Shown piece by piece: positions 11,825-26,229 of a DNA stretch of 64,000 nucleotides. The DNA is taken from positions 372,001-436,000 of the forward strand of contig JAJNNX010000030.1 of NCBI GenBank assembly GCA_023159155.1, in the 5' to 3' direction. Source of the DNA: Ustulina deusta. Lineage: Eukaryota > Ascomycota > Sordariomycetes > Xylariales > Xylariaceae. Every line of letters starts with the position of its first letter. The first letter of the stretch is position 1. The position numbers and the translations under genes were made by a program. The notes beneath the pieces were generated by a model. That model was not told where the DNA came from. It did not search any database and was given only the letters and a program-made list of their open reading frames with translations.

Positions 11825-12800
11825 TGTATCGCCTCCCCTGATACTGGCCGGGGGGGAAGTTAACAGGTCTTTTTCCCTGCGATTTTTTTTACGAAAATTA
11901 GGAATACGCTATGCGAACTACTTTATAACCTGTTGTCATGTCTTTATATAAAGGACGAAATTGCAGCAACTATTAACGTTTATAGCTAGCAAATTATGAG
12001 GAGATCGGAAAAGAACGAAACGCAAGAAAAGAAAAACTTTGAGGGTTTAGATATCAGTTGAAGCTTTAAGGACTTGGAAGCTTTGCTGGCATACTATTAT
12101 TATTATTGTACCGCTAACGACCGCCAGTATGACCATGTTACTACTGACTGCTCTGCTCCCGAGAAGCGCAAGGTATCATCCGCTCTCCAAAGAAACCTGA
12201 GAAGTATATTACTGTGGACGTTTTTTTTTTGCCCCCGGCGCGAATTCTATATGATATTAATGGACAGCGCTGGAACTACTGAGCCAAAGAGAATGCAGAA
12301 CTCCATCTCGGCGTTTTCCCAAGCCCGGCTTCAGGAGAAGCAAACAAACACCTACCCTACCGACAGCTAGGCATTGAAACGAGATCGGTTCCTGCGTGGA
12401 AATCTGGCTTCTCCTAATTCGTACAACAACCTGTGCATTACTTTCCCAAGGGGGGAATGTATTTAGTCAAAGGGCAACGGCGGCTCCTTTATATCGATGC
12501 TATGTCGGCCTAGGGATAATAATAATAAAAACTGCTAGGAGTAGCTGCTGGGTTTTTGTGAGGTGGCTGCGAGTTTTGGAAAGCTGTCTTGGATCTTACA
12601 TATGTTATCCCTCTGGATCTGGGGGATGTGTCGGAGGATGTGAAAGCAATCTCTTGGTGCATATCAGATCATCGTCGACGAGGTCAAGTTCAACAACTTG
12701 GAGGTGTTTATACTACTAACATTATAGCTAACCTAGCCTGCAAAAAAGCCGGCAGCTTTCTTTCGCGGGCTTCGGCGGAGTTGGCAGTCAAGCATTAATT
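11825..12800. other. AT-rich tract with weak coding remnants
   Basis: There are scattered plus-strand open frames (12074-12370, 12589-12798) without recognisable motifs. One contains a five-Tyr run coded by TATTATTATTATTATTG. Together with the relic at 11.4-11.8 kb this looks like decayed sequence. No terminal repeats were found. Confidence 0.35.
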
Positions 12801-15195
12801 ATGGATGTATTTTCAGATTCGAAGGTTAGGAAGAAGTAGGTAGCTTGGTTAAAACATGCTGCTTGTGTGTGCTAGGGTTTCGATATGTCAATCAAGGGAC
12901 ATGTCATTCTGCCAAATTTTTGTCGTGAAAACTGCAATTCAGATTAGGCAGCGGACTTGGATGGCTTTGATTGACTTCTTTGCCAGGAATAACAATAGCT
13001 AAATTGCCGAGAGCTCTGAGTTCCCGAACCGCAACTACGCCCTTTCTAACATGAGTAGTGCAGCCAGCCATGTTGGTGTCTTTTCAGCATCACGATCGGC
13101 ATCGGTATGGACTATCTAGCGGATGCAGATATATTCTACTGGGACTCACCGGCTACAGACACGAGCTTCACCTGAGAATGCTGTGCGGCAGTTGCATGGC
13201 CATTACGCAAAATTCAGTTCGAGTCGAACGTTGTCATCAACCGTACTACACCCTTGGTTTTCTGGTTGCTCGAGATGGCACACCCCTCATGCAGTCAGGT
13301 TCTTTCGGTCTAATATTACTCATGCCCGTTCTTCTCCCCGGTTAGAGTTGCATCTGCTTGCGGGGGGCCAGACAACTCGTGTTGGGGTGTCAGATGCTGG
13401 GGAGAACCTTGTCGATTGTTTCGTTTTATCAAAATGTCAGCTGGTGGTCTAGACGATAACTTTGTTTTCGTCCATGTGCCTGCCGGTGGTGGTCTTTGTC
13501 GATGGGTGCCCAACTAGGAGTGTAGTAGGTACAGTGCCGCCACCCTGACGCGAATTCATATATGTATGCATTCCCTGGTCATGCAAGGAGTCAGCCATTC
13601 TCTCGGCATTGCGAGGAAGTCGGATATTCTCGAGGTGGTGCGTCAAGGGTCTGCATATGAGTATACTCAGCATTTGTATACGACATTGTACGGGGAACCA
13701 TGGTTGCGAACGTTGTCGGCTCTTCTCTCTCACCGGTACACCCATGAGATGTATGTACGGTACTATGTCTAAATGTACGTGTGTGTGTGTCGATGGGCAG
13801 TGAATGTTCGGTACGGTATGCATGGTATGTATGTGTACTTCATGTATGTATCAGCTGGGAAGGACCCTTGACGAGACTGACCGTCAACGTTACACGCATG
13901 ATATGCGCCATGGCATGTTGGAGCACTGCTGCTATCTCGACGCCAACAGATTGATTGCTGCGAGGACACGTCTGTTTATGTTTTATACCGGGCTGCTAGC
14001 CGGCTTCGTCACGAGTTTCTGGCGTCGAAAGACGCCCACACGTGTATATAGAATGCCAACCGATGCCAGAGTGGAGAGTGCTGAAATACGTAGTACCACT
14101 GTCCATTCTTCTTGGTATCCTATAGATGCGCCTGGATGCTCAGCCTTTCGCTTTGCCTCTCCGCTCCCACTTCAGCCCTTGGGCCATGGTACGAGCGGGA
14201 AACGCGTGATAGATGAGAGAGAATTATATAATTAGCAACGCACGTGGTTCTCGTTTTCGTTTCGTCGCCACAACGTACCACAACGCCTCATGATCTTCCC
14301 AATCTCGCCTACGACGGCGACGACGACGACGCATCGTGTTGTACATAGTATTGTGCATGCCGTATGTACGGGCCGCCGACCAGAAGGAAAAAGACGATGG
14401 AAATCGTAAAATGAAATTGAAACATCTCTCTCTCATTCATTTCCCTTGTCGGTGTCTGCTTCAGCTTTTCTCGCAAGGAACTGCCCTCCTGCCCCCCGGC
14501 CAAACCCATGTCGCTCTACCCCATGTCCCAGACCTTCTGCTGAAGGAGTCGGATCCCTGCCTATATTGCTCTTCTCGAATACCCGCCTTGCCTGTACTGG
14601 TTTTACCTCGACCCTGTCAGCCCCATCCAAACCCTCGGGACCGTCAGCATTTTCTCCATATGTTGGAGTAAGTATCCCGTGTACACGCTACCTATACGAC
14701 TGTAATCTGACACCATGCTTCAGACTCCAGTGCATTGCGAAGATACTGATAGGTATTACACGCCGCCCGCGCTCTTCGTTTTACATCGTAGTGTTCGGGC
14801 GCGTTCAACGCCGGATCTAAAACATACCGAACGTCTTGGCCAGGGCAAGGAAGAATCCTTTCGTCGGCCCAGGACCATTTCTGCCCTATTTTTGGATAGG
14901 ATATGACAGTTCATCCAGCCCTCATACGACGAAATGCACACGAATGCTTGTGTCTGTCCGTGCAGATTGTGTCGGTCAAGGTGAGGGAGAGCAGATGGAG
15001 TGCTGTAGCAATCCTACAGTAGCAGGGAGGGACTTCTTACGTCGTATCCTGTTGCTGAACCCTGCATCACATAAACATGTTCTGTTGGAGAGGTGCCCGC
15101 AGCGTAGCAGCCAATCAACCCTGTCGCCATTTCAGCAAACCAGCGTCTGGTACGAGATCGGGGCGAAGGGGTGCTGTACATATAGGCAGGTTGAG

Positions 15196-15231
15196 AGATA
15201 CTGGGTAGTAGATACTGGGTAGTAGATACTG
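15196..15231. repeat. Short tandem repeat, 14-bp unit, about 2.5 copies
   Basis: Two perfect copies of AGATACTGGGTAGT are followed by a partial third copy. Confidence 0.8.
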
Positions 15232-16851
15232 TCGGTGTAAGGGTAGGTATGCTGCAGACCGAATGGAACTTTGGAGATAACCAGAAAGGGGGCCGAACTG
15301 CTGTCTATCTGCCTATCTATCCATCTATCCAGCATTACCGGCATCACGCACAAAGGGATATATCCACGGCGGATTTGGAGGCCAACCAACATGTTTTTGC
15401 TCGTGGCCAGCCAATTAGAATGCTTTCCCCTCAAATTGCAAATGCCGTCCACTTGGTGCTGATGGCCGCGACACCACCTACCTTCATTTCCCCGTGGTTG
15501 TAGTTAGCCTGCAACTCTCGGTCTTAGTAGCGAATACTACTCTGCCAGACCACTCGCTCACCTCTCGAACGTGGGGGTTTCTTACACCAAGACAGCCTAC
15601 TGTGCCCCCTACCGTCACCACCACCACCACCATCACCGACCAGTAACGGCATCGGTGGATGGGGAGGTGACCAGATAGGTATCGCAGTCTCTCCCTACAC
15701 TACACGACACTACACGACACTAATGTAGTTCCCGGAGTAGTCTCCCATCCGGAAGAGATGCCGGTCCATGCGGTATCCACGAGCGTGGCAGCCAAATGCG
15801 ACTTCGCAGGGTCTAGGCGTGTGTTTCTGGTGTAGAGGGGGGGAGGATACAGTAAGGAGAGGAATCTTCTCAAGCACACCCCATACCTACCACTATGTCA
15901 AACCTCTGATGAGCGAGCGAGCGATGAAGCCCAGCTACCACTAGTAGCATGATGGACGGAGACGCGGCACGCGGCTGGTGTGGGCAGCCCGTCAGCTCCG
16001 GATCCCGACACCAACGACTGATGGGTGTTACTGCGTTTACAATGTTCAATGCATAGAGTCTTCACAGATAATACAATACAGCTCGGGCGATACTTAGGCA
16101 GGACAAGGGGCCGTTCATTCGGCTTGTTTGATTGTTTCATCCATGCCTTGTTTTCTCGGACCCTTGACAAGTTTGTTTCGAACCGTTTCTGCCGGCTATA
16201 GTTTCTCGATCCCGGATCTTGGTGTGATGGTGGATCATGAATTGCAGAGTTCCGGCACGTGCGTGCGATCTGTCAAAAATGCGCGCCCTCTACTTTGAGC
16301 CCTCGATGCTAGCAAGTGGCGACGGATAGCAAGGTGTTTGCATGATCGGACCCCTGGACAACACTATAAGTGAGGGGTTGTGACACTCGGAACTCGATCC
16401 CGTCGCATCGTGTCTCGTGGGAGCTGGGGTGTGGCGATGTCGGTGGGCAACCGGAGAGGTGCCGGTGCTAGGGAGATGAGGCAGTGATGGGCCCGAGCTG
16501 GAAAAAGGAATATATATCATGTTACATGTCTAATCACGACGGCGTGCTCTTGTGTACTGAGAGAGGGCTTGCCGCACAGGACGTCATCCGCTGGTATGGA
16601 GGTCGGGCACACGCTCCCGGATCTCGTAGCGGAGCTTCATACCAAAATCTATCTAGCGTTGTGTATAAGGCATAGTATTCTCACACATATAGATAGAGGT
16701 TCATGCAGGAGAATTTCCTGATAGGAGGATAAATTGAGTAGGTTGAAACCAGGACCTATCATGGCAAAAGCCGAAGTTATATGGGGGAAAGGAGGCTAAG
16801 ATCTGCATTTCAATTCCCCGTCCAATATCATATCGGAAGTTTGAAATAGGT

Positions 16852-16878
16852 CTAGAATGCTACCATTTAGCATTCTAG
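16852..16878. repeat. Perfect 11-bp inverted repeat, 5-nt loop
   Basis: CTAGAATGCTA at 16852-16862 and its exact reverse complement TAGCATTCTAG at 16868-16878 flank CCATT. It could form a small hairpin. It is not followed by a T-run on either strand that would suggest Pol III termination. Confidence 0.75.
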
Positions 16879-19800
16879 GATGCTGCAACCGTACTCGTGC
16901 CGAAAACATGGCCAGGCGGGTGGTAAGGCCACATCTTGCATGCATGCAGCATACACGCACATTACATTCCGTAGCATACAAACCACCTGTTTGGGGAAGA
17001 CTTGCGAACAAGCAAACCGGGTAGACGGAGATGATGTAGTATGGAGAGGGCAAGAGGCGAGGGAGTGTAAATGACACGTTATGTTTCTTCGCAGAGGGAA
17101 AATGTGACGACGGGGGCATAGCGAAGGGGGGGGGTTAGAATAAAATAACATAATTTGTTATAAAAAAATTTAAAAAAAGAGAGGAACGGAAAAAATACAG
17201 CGCCTCCCCAAGCCCTATCCCAGACCCCTGGGTCAGGTTCTGGAAGGGGATTCTGGAAATAGGTAACCAACCTCAGGACCTCCTGAATAGACTCGCGATT
17301 GCGCACTGCAAGATCGAGTTACGCCGCATCAAGCCACTCGATGGCCCGGCACGTAGGTCGTCCGAAGGCTAATTGTCGACCTGGCCAACTAGGGAAATAA
17401 ATCATTGAGGACTACGGCCACTAAAACGCTCGAAAAGGGATCGTCTGTTCAGGAAAAAGGCAAAATGCGGCCGCGGTGGCGGTGGTGGCCACTCGAATGT
17501 GGTAGTATCTGTCTGGTGCTATCCGACGTGCGGCGGCGTGGGGAGTATAATGTAGGTAGCTAAACGACGAATGAGATTACACGTAGACCATACATCCATC
17601 TTCAACTACTACTGGAGGCACTCTGCGCTATTGAGCTCGGCCCTGTTGCGGCTACGCGGGACACTAACCTCAGCATGTTGCTCGGCGTCTGGCGTTCCGG
17701 GGCAATAAGACAAGCATGATATGACAGCGGCAATTAATCAAGGTGGAAATTGTAGTGTAGGGCTGGGCGAGTTCACTTTCAGGCGTACCTCAGGCCTAGC
17801 TAGTGTAGTCTGTCCGACCTGACTTAGAAAATCACCGAGTGGCTAAAGTAGTGTATCATGCGGGGTTGTTTCACGGCCACCGATCTCTGGTGTTTTCCAT
17901 CTGGGCGGTTGTGCGTACGCCAAGCGGGCGGTGAGTAGCACAGATCTGTCATGTTAACGCTTACACCAGAATACCTACCTGGCTGGTAGACAAACCATGT
18001 CTTACTGGATATAGACCGTTGCGGGGTTGAGACACAATGTCTCGGGATATGTTCCAATTGTCCTTCGGACCGCAAGCCTCGGGCAGGCATTGGGCAGGCA
18101 ACCCCGTCTCCAAGTTCCTGCATGATTCAATTCAATTCAGTCGATCAGAGCGGTACCTTGCAGGCAGTTAGACGAGGCGGGGAGCTACTTAGTAGATCGA
18201 CCAGAGGAGCAGCAGTACGGTGGCAACAGCAGCGGCGGCGAGAGCTTGGAAGCCAGGGATGTCAATACCAGGTAATAGGTAATCTGTCTTGGCGGGGACG
18301 AGGTAGAACCCATTTTCGCTTCTCGCGCTCCATGTTCAGCTGAGGTTTGGTTCGCCACGCGCGGGTGTTTAACGCACGGGATTTACGCTATCAGCAGCAA
18401 TAGAACAGAATCCCTGAATTATAATATGTAATCAATTGTTGCGGTGGTACAGCATAGTGGAGTGGCACGCCGTGTGGCCGCGGAAGACGCGCAGTTTTCC
18501 TCGAGGTTGCAAAATGCCATCTTGGCATTGCGTGAGGATGTGAGAGAGGATTTGTATGCTGCGAAGCCTGTGATGCTCAGACCTAGGGGTCGCTGGGCGA
18601 CTGGATGTACTTCCGACAATACGAGACCAGGGAATCTATTCTGTTTGGGATTCTTTTGAGAACGATTAGTCGTGACATTTGTCACCATATCCCCCGTCCC
18701 CTTCGTGGACGTATACAGACAAAAGCGCTGCAGTAGGCCTCTGCAGAGAGGGACTGTGACGCCACCGCTGGCGACCACGGCAGAATACTTAGGTAGGTAT
18801 TTGGTCAAAATGGGTCAGTCCGGTATTGGAAGCCAATATGATATCTGATAGATCTCGGTGGCTTGTGCATCCGGCACTATTCGATTTTGTTGTGGCTTTG
18901 GTCTTGGAAGCAGGTTTGTCATCAGGCAGAGACTTGCATGCACTAGCATATGCTTATTCTGTGTAGTCGCCGATTAATTTGGTTGCACTACCGTATGGTA
19001 CCTATATGAAGTCAGCATCTTGACACGTGCGGCCAAAAATAGAGCATCTGCGAAACGGAACACCAGACCCTAAATCCTCCAATCTGTCACAGAGGCGACC
19101 GTAGTTCTGGGGGAGCGATCTTGTTGAGATCGGTAGGCCTATCCGAAGAAGTCGAGCTGAAGACGATGTATAACAGAAACCAGATGTAGCGTCGGTAGGT
19201 ACCCTGATTGGAGAGATACGGAAATAGGTGGCGTTTGTCTCAAAAAGCCGATCCATAACCCTGGGAGGCGAGGGTACCTGTCCAGGAGTCCCACAGAAGT
19301 CCGAGACATTAGACAGAGCGGATTGTCAACATAATGCACACCTCGCGGAGGGATTCTTGCCGGGTCAACGAATCTCCCAACATGATAACATGGCGTCCCA
19401 AGCCACCCACCGCGATCCCCCACCGATGATTGGTTTCTTGACAGCAAGAGTCAGAACCTTGGGAGGTTGATGGATCACCGGCAGCAGCTCCACGTCATGT
19501 GACATGGGGCAGGCGTACCGAGGGTCGGCCGTGAGCAGGTTGCTGCGAGGCCGTCGTCGGTTTTAAGTTGGACTAGATATAAGTATGCTCGACACTTTGA
19601 TGTGTTGTATGCAAATGACGTTGTCGGAACTCGGCCCTCTGCCAAGCGAGACTGTTGTTACTTCAAGTGCCGCCCGTCCTCCCAGGAATGCCTGTTCAGT
19701 GACCTTGAGCATGCTGCAGGCCGGCGTACATCGTTCTCAGTGGTTGATTTCTCAGCTAATTATCCCACTAACGCATCTAGATGCTGTGCTAATACGGCAC

Positions 19801-22800
19801 TCGTAGTGTGGTGTCTCGTGTTCTTGTCGCATTCTCGCCCATCCTCGATTTCGCCTTATAGCCTTATCGCCTTATTCCTACTTCAGACTGGGCACAAGAG
19901 AGACATGAGAAGGATGTACGAACAGCATCTAATTAAGCGTGATTCCCATTCCCGCAACACTATTGACGACGATCCTTGCCGGTTACGCATAAATATCAGG
20001 ATCTACACAACGGACAATATAGTGTAGTTGCGACCGTTCTCAGTAATTTCAAAGAGACCCTTGCTCGCAAAATTTCGCATTGTGTCGTGACCCAAAAGCC
20101 CCCACGTCCCCGGATACTATTTGTAGGTCTGCCCGAGGGTTGCCAAAAGGGTTCTTAGGCCATAATTACGATATGCCTTATCCGCGACACTCTGGAGGAG
20201 TGACAACGGTCGGTGGAGCATCGATGAGGAGTGTACTAGGTAGTAGGTATTTGTCGGTCTCACATACACTACGTGTATGCCCCGGGGGGACTCGTCAGAT
20301 CTGGCGAGCGATTCGCTCGTCGCAGCGGGAAGTCCCGAGCGTTTCAGTGACTTGTGAGGGAGAGAAACCTCTGTTAGCAGCACATGCTAGACTAATCCCC
20401 ATCTCACTCCTGCCTGTATGCCGTGCAGCGTCATGTACCTATGTACTGGGTACTCTGTGTGATGGAATAATCGTTGGAAAAAAACCTCGACACGCCGCCG
20501 TACGCGGCCCAACTACACACTACGCAGGCATGGAGTATAGCGTCAAGAAGACAGTCAGCTGACAGTCCCCTTTCCTTGCCTAGTCTGGGTAGGAAGCGGC
20601 AGGGTCGGTGATAGTGCCTAGCACACGGCAGTCTAAGGTGCGAGCCGAGCACAACCGAGATGGGATGAGATTGATGGGAGAAGCCTCGAGAGGAGAGAAA
20701 TAAATGGAGCGGGGGATCTGCCATCAACCATCCAGCTGGGAACGACGCAGGACGAGGGCACATCGCTGGGGTGCCCACTTCGTACCGGGATGCTGCAGAC
20801 GGGAGGCAGGCTCCGGTCGAGGCGCCCCACTGTTCGATAGGTCGAGGCTTTTCCAAGACCTGCTCGTGAACAAGCCTTCTTCGCAGCACTAGCCGCATTA
20901 GTCGACATACAGGGGGGTACAGATGCTGAGGTGTGCGCCTGGCATGCCTATTGGAGGGTTCGTCTCGAGAGAATTAATACTGTAGAAAAAGTCTCACCAA
21001 GACATGACAGCTCACATTTCCTTGTAGCCATGTACATTCGCGCTTGTCGGCAGGCCTCTCGCATCTCGTCTCTCGCCGCGAGTGGAGCTGCCCTCGGGCA
21101 AGGGAATCAAGGGAACAAGGGGTAAATTAGTCTCTGAGAGTGACACTGGAACACACATGATGCATGATGTATGTCAAGACATCTACTTCAACCTACTGTT
21201 ACATACATACACACATACATACATACCTAGCACTCCAGTCTGACCACAGTACCTACCTAGTGTAGGCGCACGAACGGCGACGTCGGCGACCTGGCGCCAG
21301 TAGTGCACACCACCTACCGTGGTAGAGGCCGATCAATCCATGGCTTGCATACCGACAAAGTTCGCATGTCGAACAGGGCACTTCGGCCCAGAAACGAGAA
21401 GGGGTTGACAGGTCAGGCCATGTTCGCTGCCTCGCGACAAATACCAATATACACAGGGCTGATCAAACCCTTCGTGTATAAGTGCGTCATCAGAGAATGG
21501 AGACTAGAGGGGACACTTCACTACCCTAGTATATACCCAGATAGACACTACCTGCCCTTGGACACGGACCGTTGTAACGGCTATCTAGACTGGCAAGTAA
21601 GTGGGCGCTTTTCCTCTTCCTGTGCCAAAACTTGCTTCGTTGTATGGACAGGCAGTAGGTACATAGAAGGAGAAGAGCGGGAACGGAGATGCTGTGCCAT
21701 AACTGGTATAACTAATGTAGGTACATCTGTCTGTGCAGCCGCACTCCTGTCCAGTGGAGTACAGTATAGCACCTCAACTACACTAAAAACAATAGAGCCA
21801 AAACGAAGGTCTGATAAGTACTATTTGAAAAGTTCCCGACTCGGCAAGGTCGAGTCGAGTCTAGCCCGTGATAGACTAGAAGGAGCCGGATGTATCCTAG
21901 AATGGCGTTATAATGTAGCTAGCATTAGCACCCGCACCCGCGACAAGACCGTCGTGTAGGGTAGGTAGTGCACTAAACCGAATTCTGGTAGTTCACTGAT
22001 ACAGTAGGCGCCAAGTTCGCCCACCCATTTAACATTTTTACAGTACACGACTTTGACGGCTCACTGGTACAGTCAGAATGCAGTGTAGGTGCCCCAGGAC
22101 TGCCCCAGACTGGAATGCCAGTTACAGTAGTAGTCACTCTCGGCTGGGTGTCCTGATGCAGAGCGGATCAACAACAATTTCGACCACGGGATAAGCAGGT
22201 ATTCATTCATTCGAGGAAGAAAGCCGCGCGATTCGATTTTACGAAAGTACATGTGACGACAGACAGTGCAGCGATGCTGGGGAGGGTCTTATTTATGCAA
22301 GGTAAGACATGCCAAGACCGACGACATCAACGCCTTTTGATTAGAGATCTCGCCTGCTGTCGTGGAGTCCCAGCCGATCTAGATGCCCGTCAGGTGGGAG
22401 GAAGTGTGGAATCGATGCCTGCGAGTGCATCGTCTGAGTGATAGCAAACCTAGTCTTTGCATGGGAAACGTACGTAACCCCCGTTTCCGTCACCGTACGG
22501 TCCGTCACCCGCACACAAACCAGACATCTGGTTCCTGCGGTCACGAGCCAGAGCAGAGAGCCCGAGAATGATTGTCTCCCTTTTCCGAATTACGTACATG
22601 ATCAAGCTCACTCACCTTGAGCCACGTTCCTGGCTAATTCGTGGCCGCTGCTCGACGAACACGGTGTTTAAACGACGGCCATCTTGTCAGCACGCCGGGG
22701 GAGAATGGAGCTTCACGAGAATCACGGCCTATGCTACAGCACACGCATATGCCGCTTGACACAGCGTTACGTTTCCCCTTGTCTCTACGTCATAAAGTAT

Positions 22801-24665
22801 CTAGCGCGCTACGCTCGGCCAGCGGACAGTGTTGTTTGCGGTATTCACGACATACACTACCTACCTACCTAACCTACCTGGTGAGGTACTTATCTCGTGT
22901 GCTACACTAGATAGCAACTTATACGACTGGAATGTACGATAGAATAGTATACTGTATACGCTACTGTAGTGTACCGTGGTATACAGGTACTGGTGTGCGG
23001 TAAACGACACTTGATAGGTAGTCGACACAATCAAGACCGCTGCAGATCGGCTCTTTCTAGTGTACACATCAGTATACGGTACATCGATACTGTATTGCAA
23101 CAGACTGCCCAGGTGTTATACACTACAATACCTGCACCAGGTTGCGCGGCCCTGCACACTGTACGTAGACAGTGTGTGGCTGTCGCAAAGTGTCGGTATG
23201 GAGGTTCAAACGGGCTGAGAGCGCACGCGCAAGGACTGAAGGGCGTCAATGTAGCGGGATTCCCGCAGGGTCCCCCTGTCTTCCCGAGGAGCTGGACTAT
23301 CGTCTCCATCCTGGACCCTCCTTCGTCGACCCGGCTCTTTGCTCCTTTCGTCTATGTACAGCAGTACCGCACTTGTGTACATTCTTGGGAGAGGCTCTTA
23401 CACTAGATAACTCCTCGGCCACTACAGCAGTAGTGTCAACCACCCCTGGAAACTCCCGGTGCCTCTAGTCGTCCTGGCTAATGCAGTAGGCGTTCTTAGC
23501 GTAGGGAAGAGGAAACTAAGACCCTGGTGTATTTTCTGGTGGATTCACACACCACGTTCAGAAATGACGAATTGGCCTTTTCAATCGAGAGAGATGGATC
23601 ACTCGGGACATCGACGACCACATCGTTTGCACGAGATGCTCAATACGGTGGAAGTGGGAGAAGGCGACGGGATGCCCTCTTCTCCACATGCTTCCGTATC
23701 ATTCGAACCTGCGAGTGGTCGACAGGCTCACCGGCTTTTCCCTGTTCGCCGTTCATCTTTGTGGTTTTTCTTGCTCGCTCCCGAAGAGGTAGCAGCCAGG
23801 TAGCAGCCCGGGGGCAAAGAGGCAGCGTCCTATCCAGCTTTCTCTCTTATTCGTTTGTTCTTTCGAGTGATGCTGCTATGGATGGGCGACGCCCGCCCGC
23901 CTGTAGAATCAAATCTGCAACCCGCCACGCCTTTGTCTCGAAGTCCCAGACCTGTATAGGCTCTGGTCCCTCCTCTGTCTTGGTTGGACGAGTCAAATGT
24001 CTCGCCGACCCGACTTGTCACCTTGACGCCTTGGAGGCGAACCTCCCTGTCCTCTAGAGTCCCTAAAATCCCAAATCCTGTGGACGACCAGCTGTGTGTG
24101 TATAGCCCCATTAAGCAACTTGCCAGGTCCGGGACCAGGGGGGAATATGGGAGGGGGGGTGTGGTCTTGGAAAGGAGCAAGCCTCATCAGACTAGGTACC
24201 TAGTCCAGCTCTTTTGTTCCGTACCCACATGCATACCTACAGTAGTGTAGAGATGATAGATCCAAAGATCTTTCATTGAGGGGTGATTCCAGTCGATTGG
24301 CTCCAAGATCGACCCCGGTTGCACATCATAGTGCCCGTTTCGAAGTAACTAGGTAATATATACATTACTCATGTCCCAGATCGGGAGGTCTTGTCTCACC
24401 TTCCAAGAGACCTCGACTATAATAAACCTTGCGTCGGCACGGGATAGCGACCGCCTCACAACTTGCATTTTACATTCAACAACCTTTCCTATTGTTGGGC
24501 GGTATTTTGCTTTAGCACCTCATAGTCACGACATATATCAACTATCATCCACCACGGCGCTGACACCCTTTCACCTAGCATCATCGTACTCGTCTCGTCA
24601 CGTCACGTATGAGAGAGCAGTTATCTATCTCGTCGAATATCGAGTGTCACTAATCGGACGACAAC

Positions 24666-26229
24666 ATGGCCCGTCGGCCAGAGCCTGAGAACTGGCAACG
24701 ATGGCCGCAGCCGTGGCCGGCCCTACCACCTGCTTTCGTCATGGAACAGTCTTACACCATCACACCTTTGATAACAATGCCAGCACAACAATACCCCGTA
24801 CACCATGGGTTTGTCTATGACACATATGGTGCGCCTGAGGCCACGAATTCGGTCGTATCGTCAACGAAACAGTACCTAACCGAACGCGCATTGCTGGACA
24901 TGAATTCTGTATCTGTCCATGGCTTGCCCCAACCTCTCCAGGAAACCAACCACTTGCCCGCAAAACAACCAAGCCTAAGTCCTATTATCAAGAGCGAACC
25001 GCAGCCCCTGGAGGGTTTGAAGGGCCCTAGAGCAATTCCTGCAAACACGGAAGATGGCCAGGCTTCCAATGTCGTGTTCGCCACAGGTATCGATCGATTG
25101 ATGAAGATTATCCAGCAAAAGAACGATGGATCTGAAGGGGACACGCCAGCCACGCAACCTAAGCCCAAGGTCCGCGCAAATAATAGCAATGCCGAGGGAT
25201 CTACAAGTCGGAAAAAGTCAAAGGCGGACGCAAGCAATGCAGAACTCAAAGACAAGCCACATGCTTGCCACAGGAAGAAGTGTCACAAGCGGTTCTCGCA
25301 AATTACCCACCTACATATTCACGACCGAGCGCACACCGGGGAGCGACCTCATGTAAGAACATTGCCGATTCCGATGAAGGAAGTAACTAACATTTGCACA
25401 TAGAAATGTACATTTGCCGGTTGTGAGAAACGCTTCACACAGAAGGGCAATCTACGAGTATGTAGCGCCATGGCGATTTATCGATACATATGCTTACCAT
25501 ATATCAGACACATGAGCGTCGTCACTTGGGTGAACGGCCTTTCAAGTGCCACTTCTCAGGGTGTACCAGGGCGTTTCCCCAGAAAGGCAACCTAGCAGCT
25601 CACCTTGAGACACACTACAAACGTAATAATTTCCGTTGCATCTTAAAGTCATGCGGGAAGTCGTTCAGCTCACGAGGCAACCTCAAAGTCAGTTTGCGCG
25701 CCAAGAAGTTCCAAATTATGGGAGGTTATTAACTCAAGTTCTATCATAGACACACCAAAACAACTACCACAAAGAGGAGCTCCGTGAGTTGGAGCTCAAG
25801 TTTGCCAACATGAGATCCGTTGCCGAAATGACTGAAGCTGACCGCGAGCTATGGGACTATTTCCTGAATGTCCACAAAAACAGTAATAAGGGGATCAAGG
25901 GGCGAGGAAAGGAGTGCAGGGTTGAACTTCTTCCTCCTCGCTCCGGTAGCCTGCCGAACCAATATCCACTCCAGTCACCTGTTGAACTCCAACACGCGCC
26001 ATTCTCCATGTCGCACGGTCTCCCCAATTCCATGAACTTTGGTCATTTCGGCATGCAACGGAACAACTTGGGGCATGAATACCTAGTCGCCCGAGGCGGA
26101 CATGGGTACGATGTGTACGAGATTGACCAAGCCAGCATCTCCAGCGGTACCATAACACCAGCCAGCTCCCCGGGCGGCATATACGATGACCAACACCGTA
26201 GTCTCCCGTTCCACGATCGGATGTACTAG
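24666..26229 (+). CDS. C2H2 zinc-finger transcription factor (four fingers, AZF1-like)
   Basis: This is a probable DNA-binding regulator. Four exons (24666-25352, 25404-25457, 25508-25687, 25750-26229) join in frame to 466 residues. The first about 190 residues are low-complexity and acidic/polar, a plausible regulatory region with a basic RKKSKADASN patch before the fingers. Finger 1 is CHRKKCHKRF...HLHIHDRAH, with the linker TGERPH. Finger 2 is CTFAGCEKRFTQKGNLRTH, finger 3 CHFSGCTRAFPQKGNLAAH and finger 4 CILKSCGKSFSSRGNLKTH. Repeated QKGNL/SRGNL recognition helices suggest binding to A/G-rich DNA. Introns of 50, 50 and 62 nt fall inside the finger array. After the fingers comes a conserved helical stretch (KEELRELELKFANMRSVAEM), then a disordered tail. 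It resembles the fungal AZF1-type family; targets are unknown. The very long non-coding flanks are notable. Confidence 0.88.

Larger units (their letters stand above)
12801..24665. other. Long stretch without a supportable gene, upstream of the C2H2 factor
   Basis: About 11.9 kb in which I find no open frame with domain, motif or exon logic. Every candidate frame (for example 21303-21959 + and 20431-20898 -) has incoherent composition and is contradicted by equally long frames on the other strand. The sequence is not strongly AT-rich, so it does not look simply mutated. It holds short TACCTA/TAGGTA clusters, small tandem repeats (15196-15231; TACACGACAC at about 15,700), a CAC microsatellite at about 15,615, and a perfect hairpin at 16852-16878. 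It may be the extended regulatory region or long 5' leader of the transcription factor gene, or may carry non-coding RNA genes I cannot identify. Confidence 0.5.

Noticed and set aside
20431..20898. 155-codon minus-strand frame
   Set aside because: Cys/Arg/Ser/Pro-rich incoherent product with competing frames on both strands.
21303..21959. 218-codon plus-strand open frame, the longest in the 12-kb stretch
   Set aside because: No domain, erratic composition, repeats of GTAGGTA words inside it, and no initiation or splice context; expected by chance in a region this long.
23527..24057. 176-codon plus-strand frame upstream of the C2H2 gene
   Set aside because: No recognisable motif and overlapping frames of similar length on the opposite strand; may be part of a leader.
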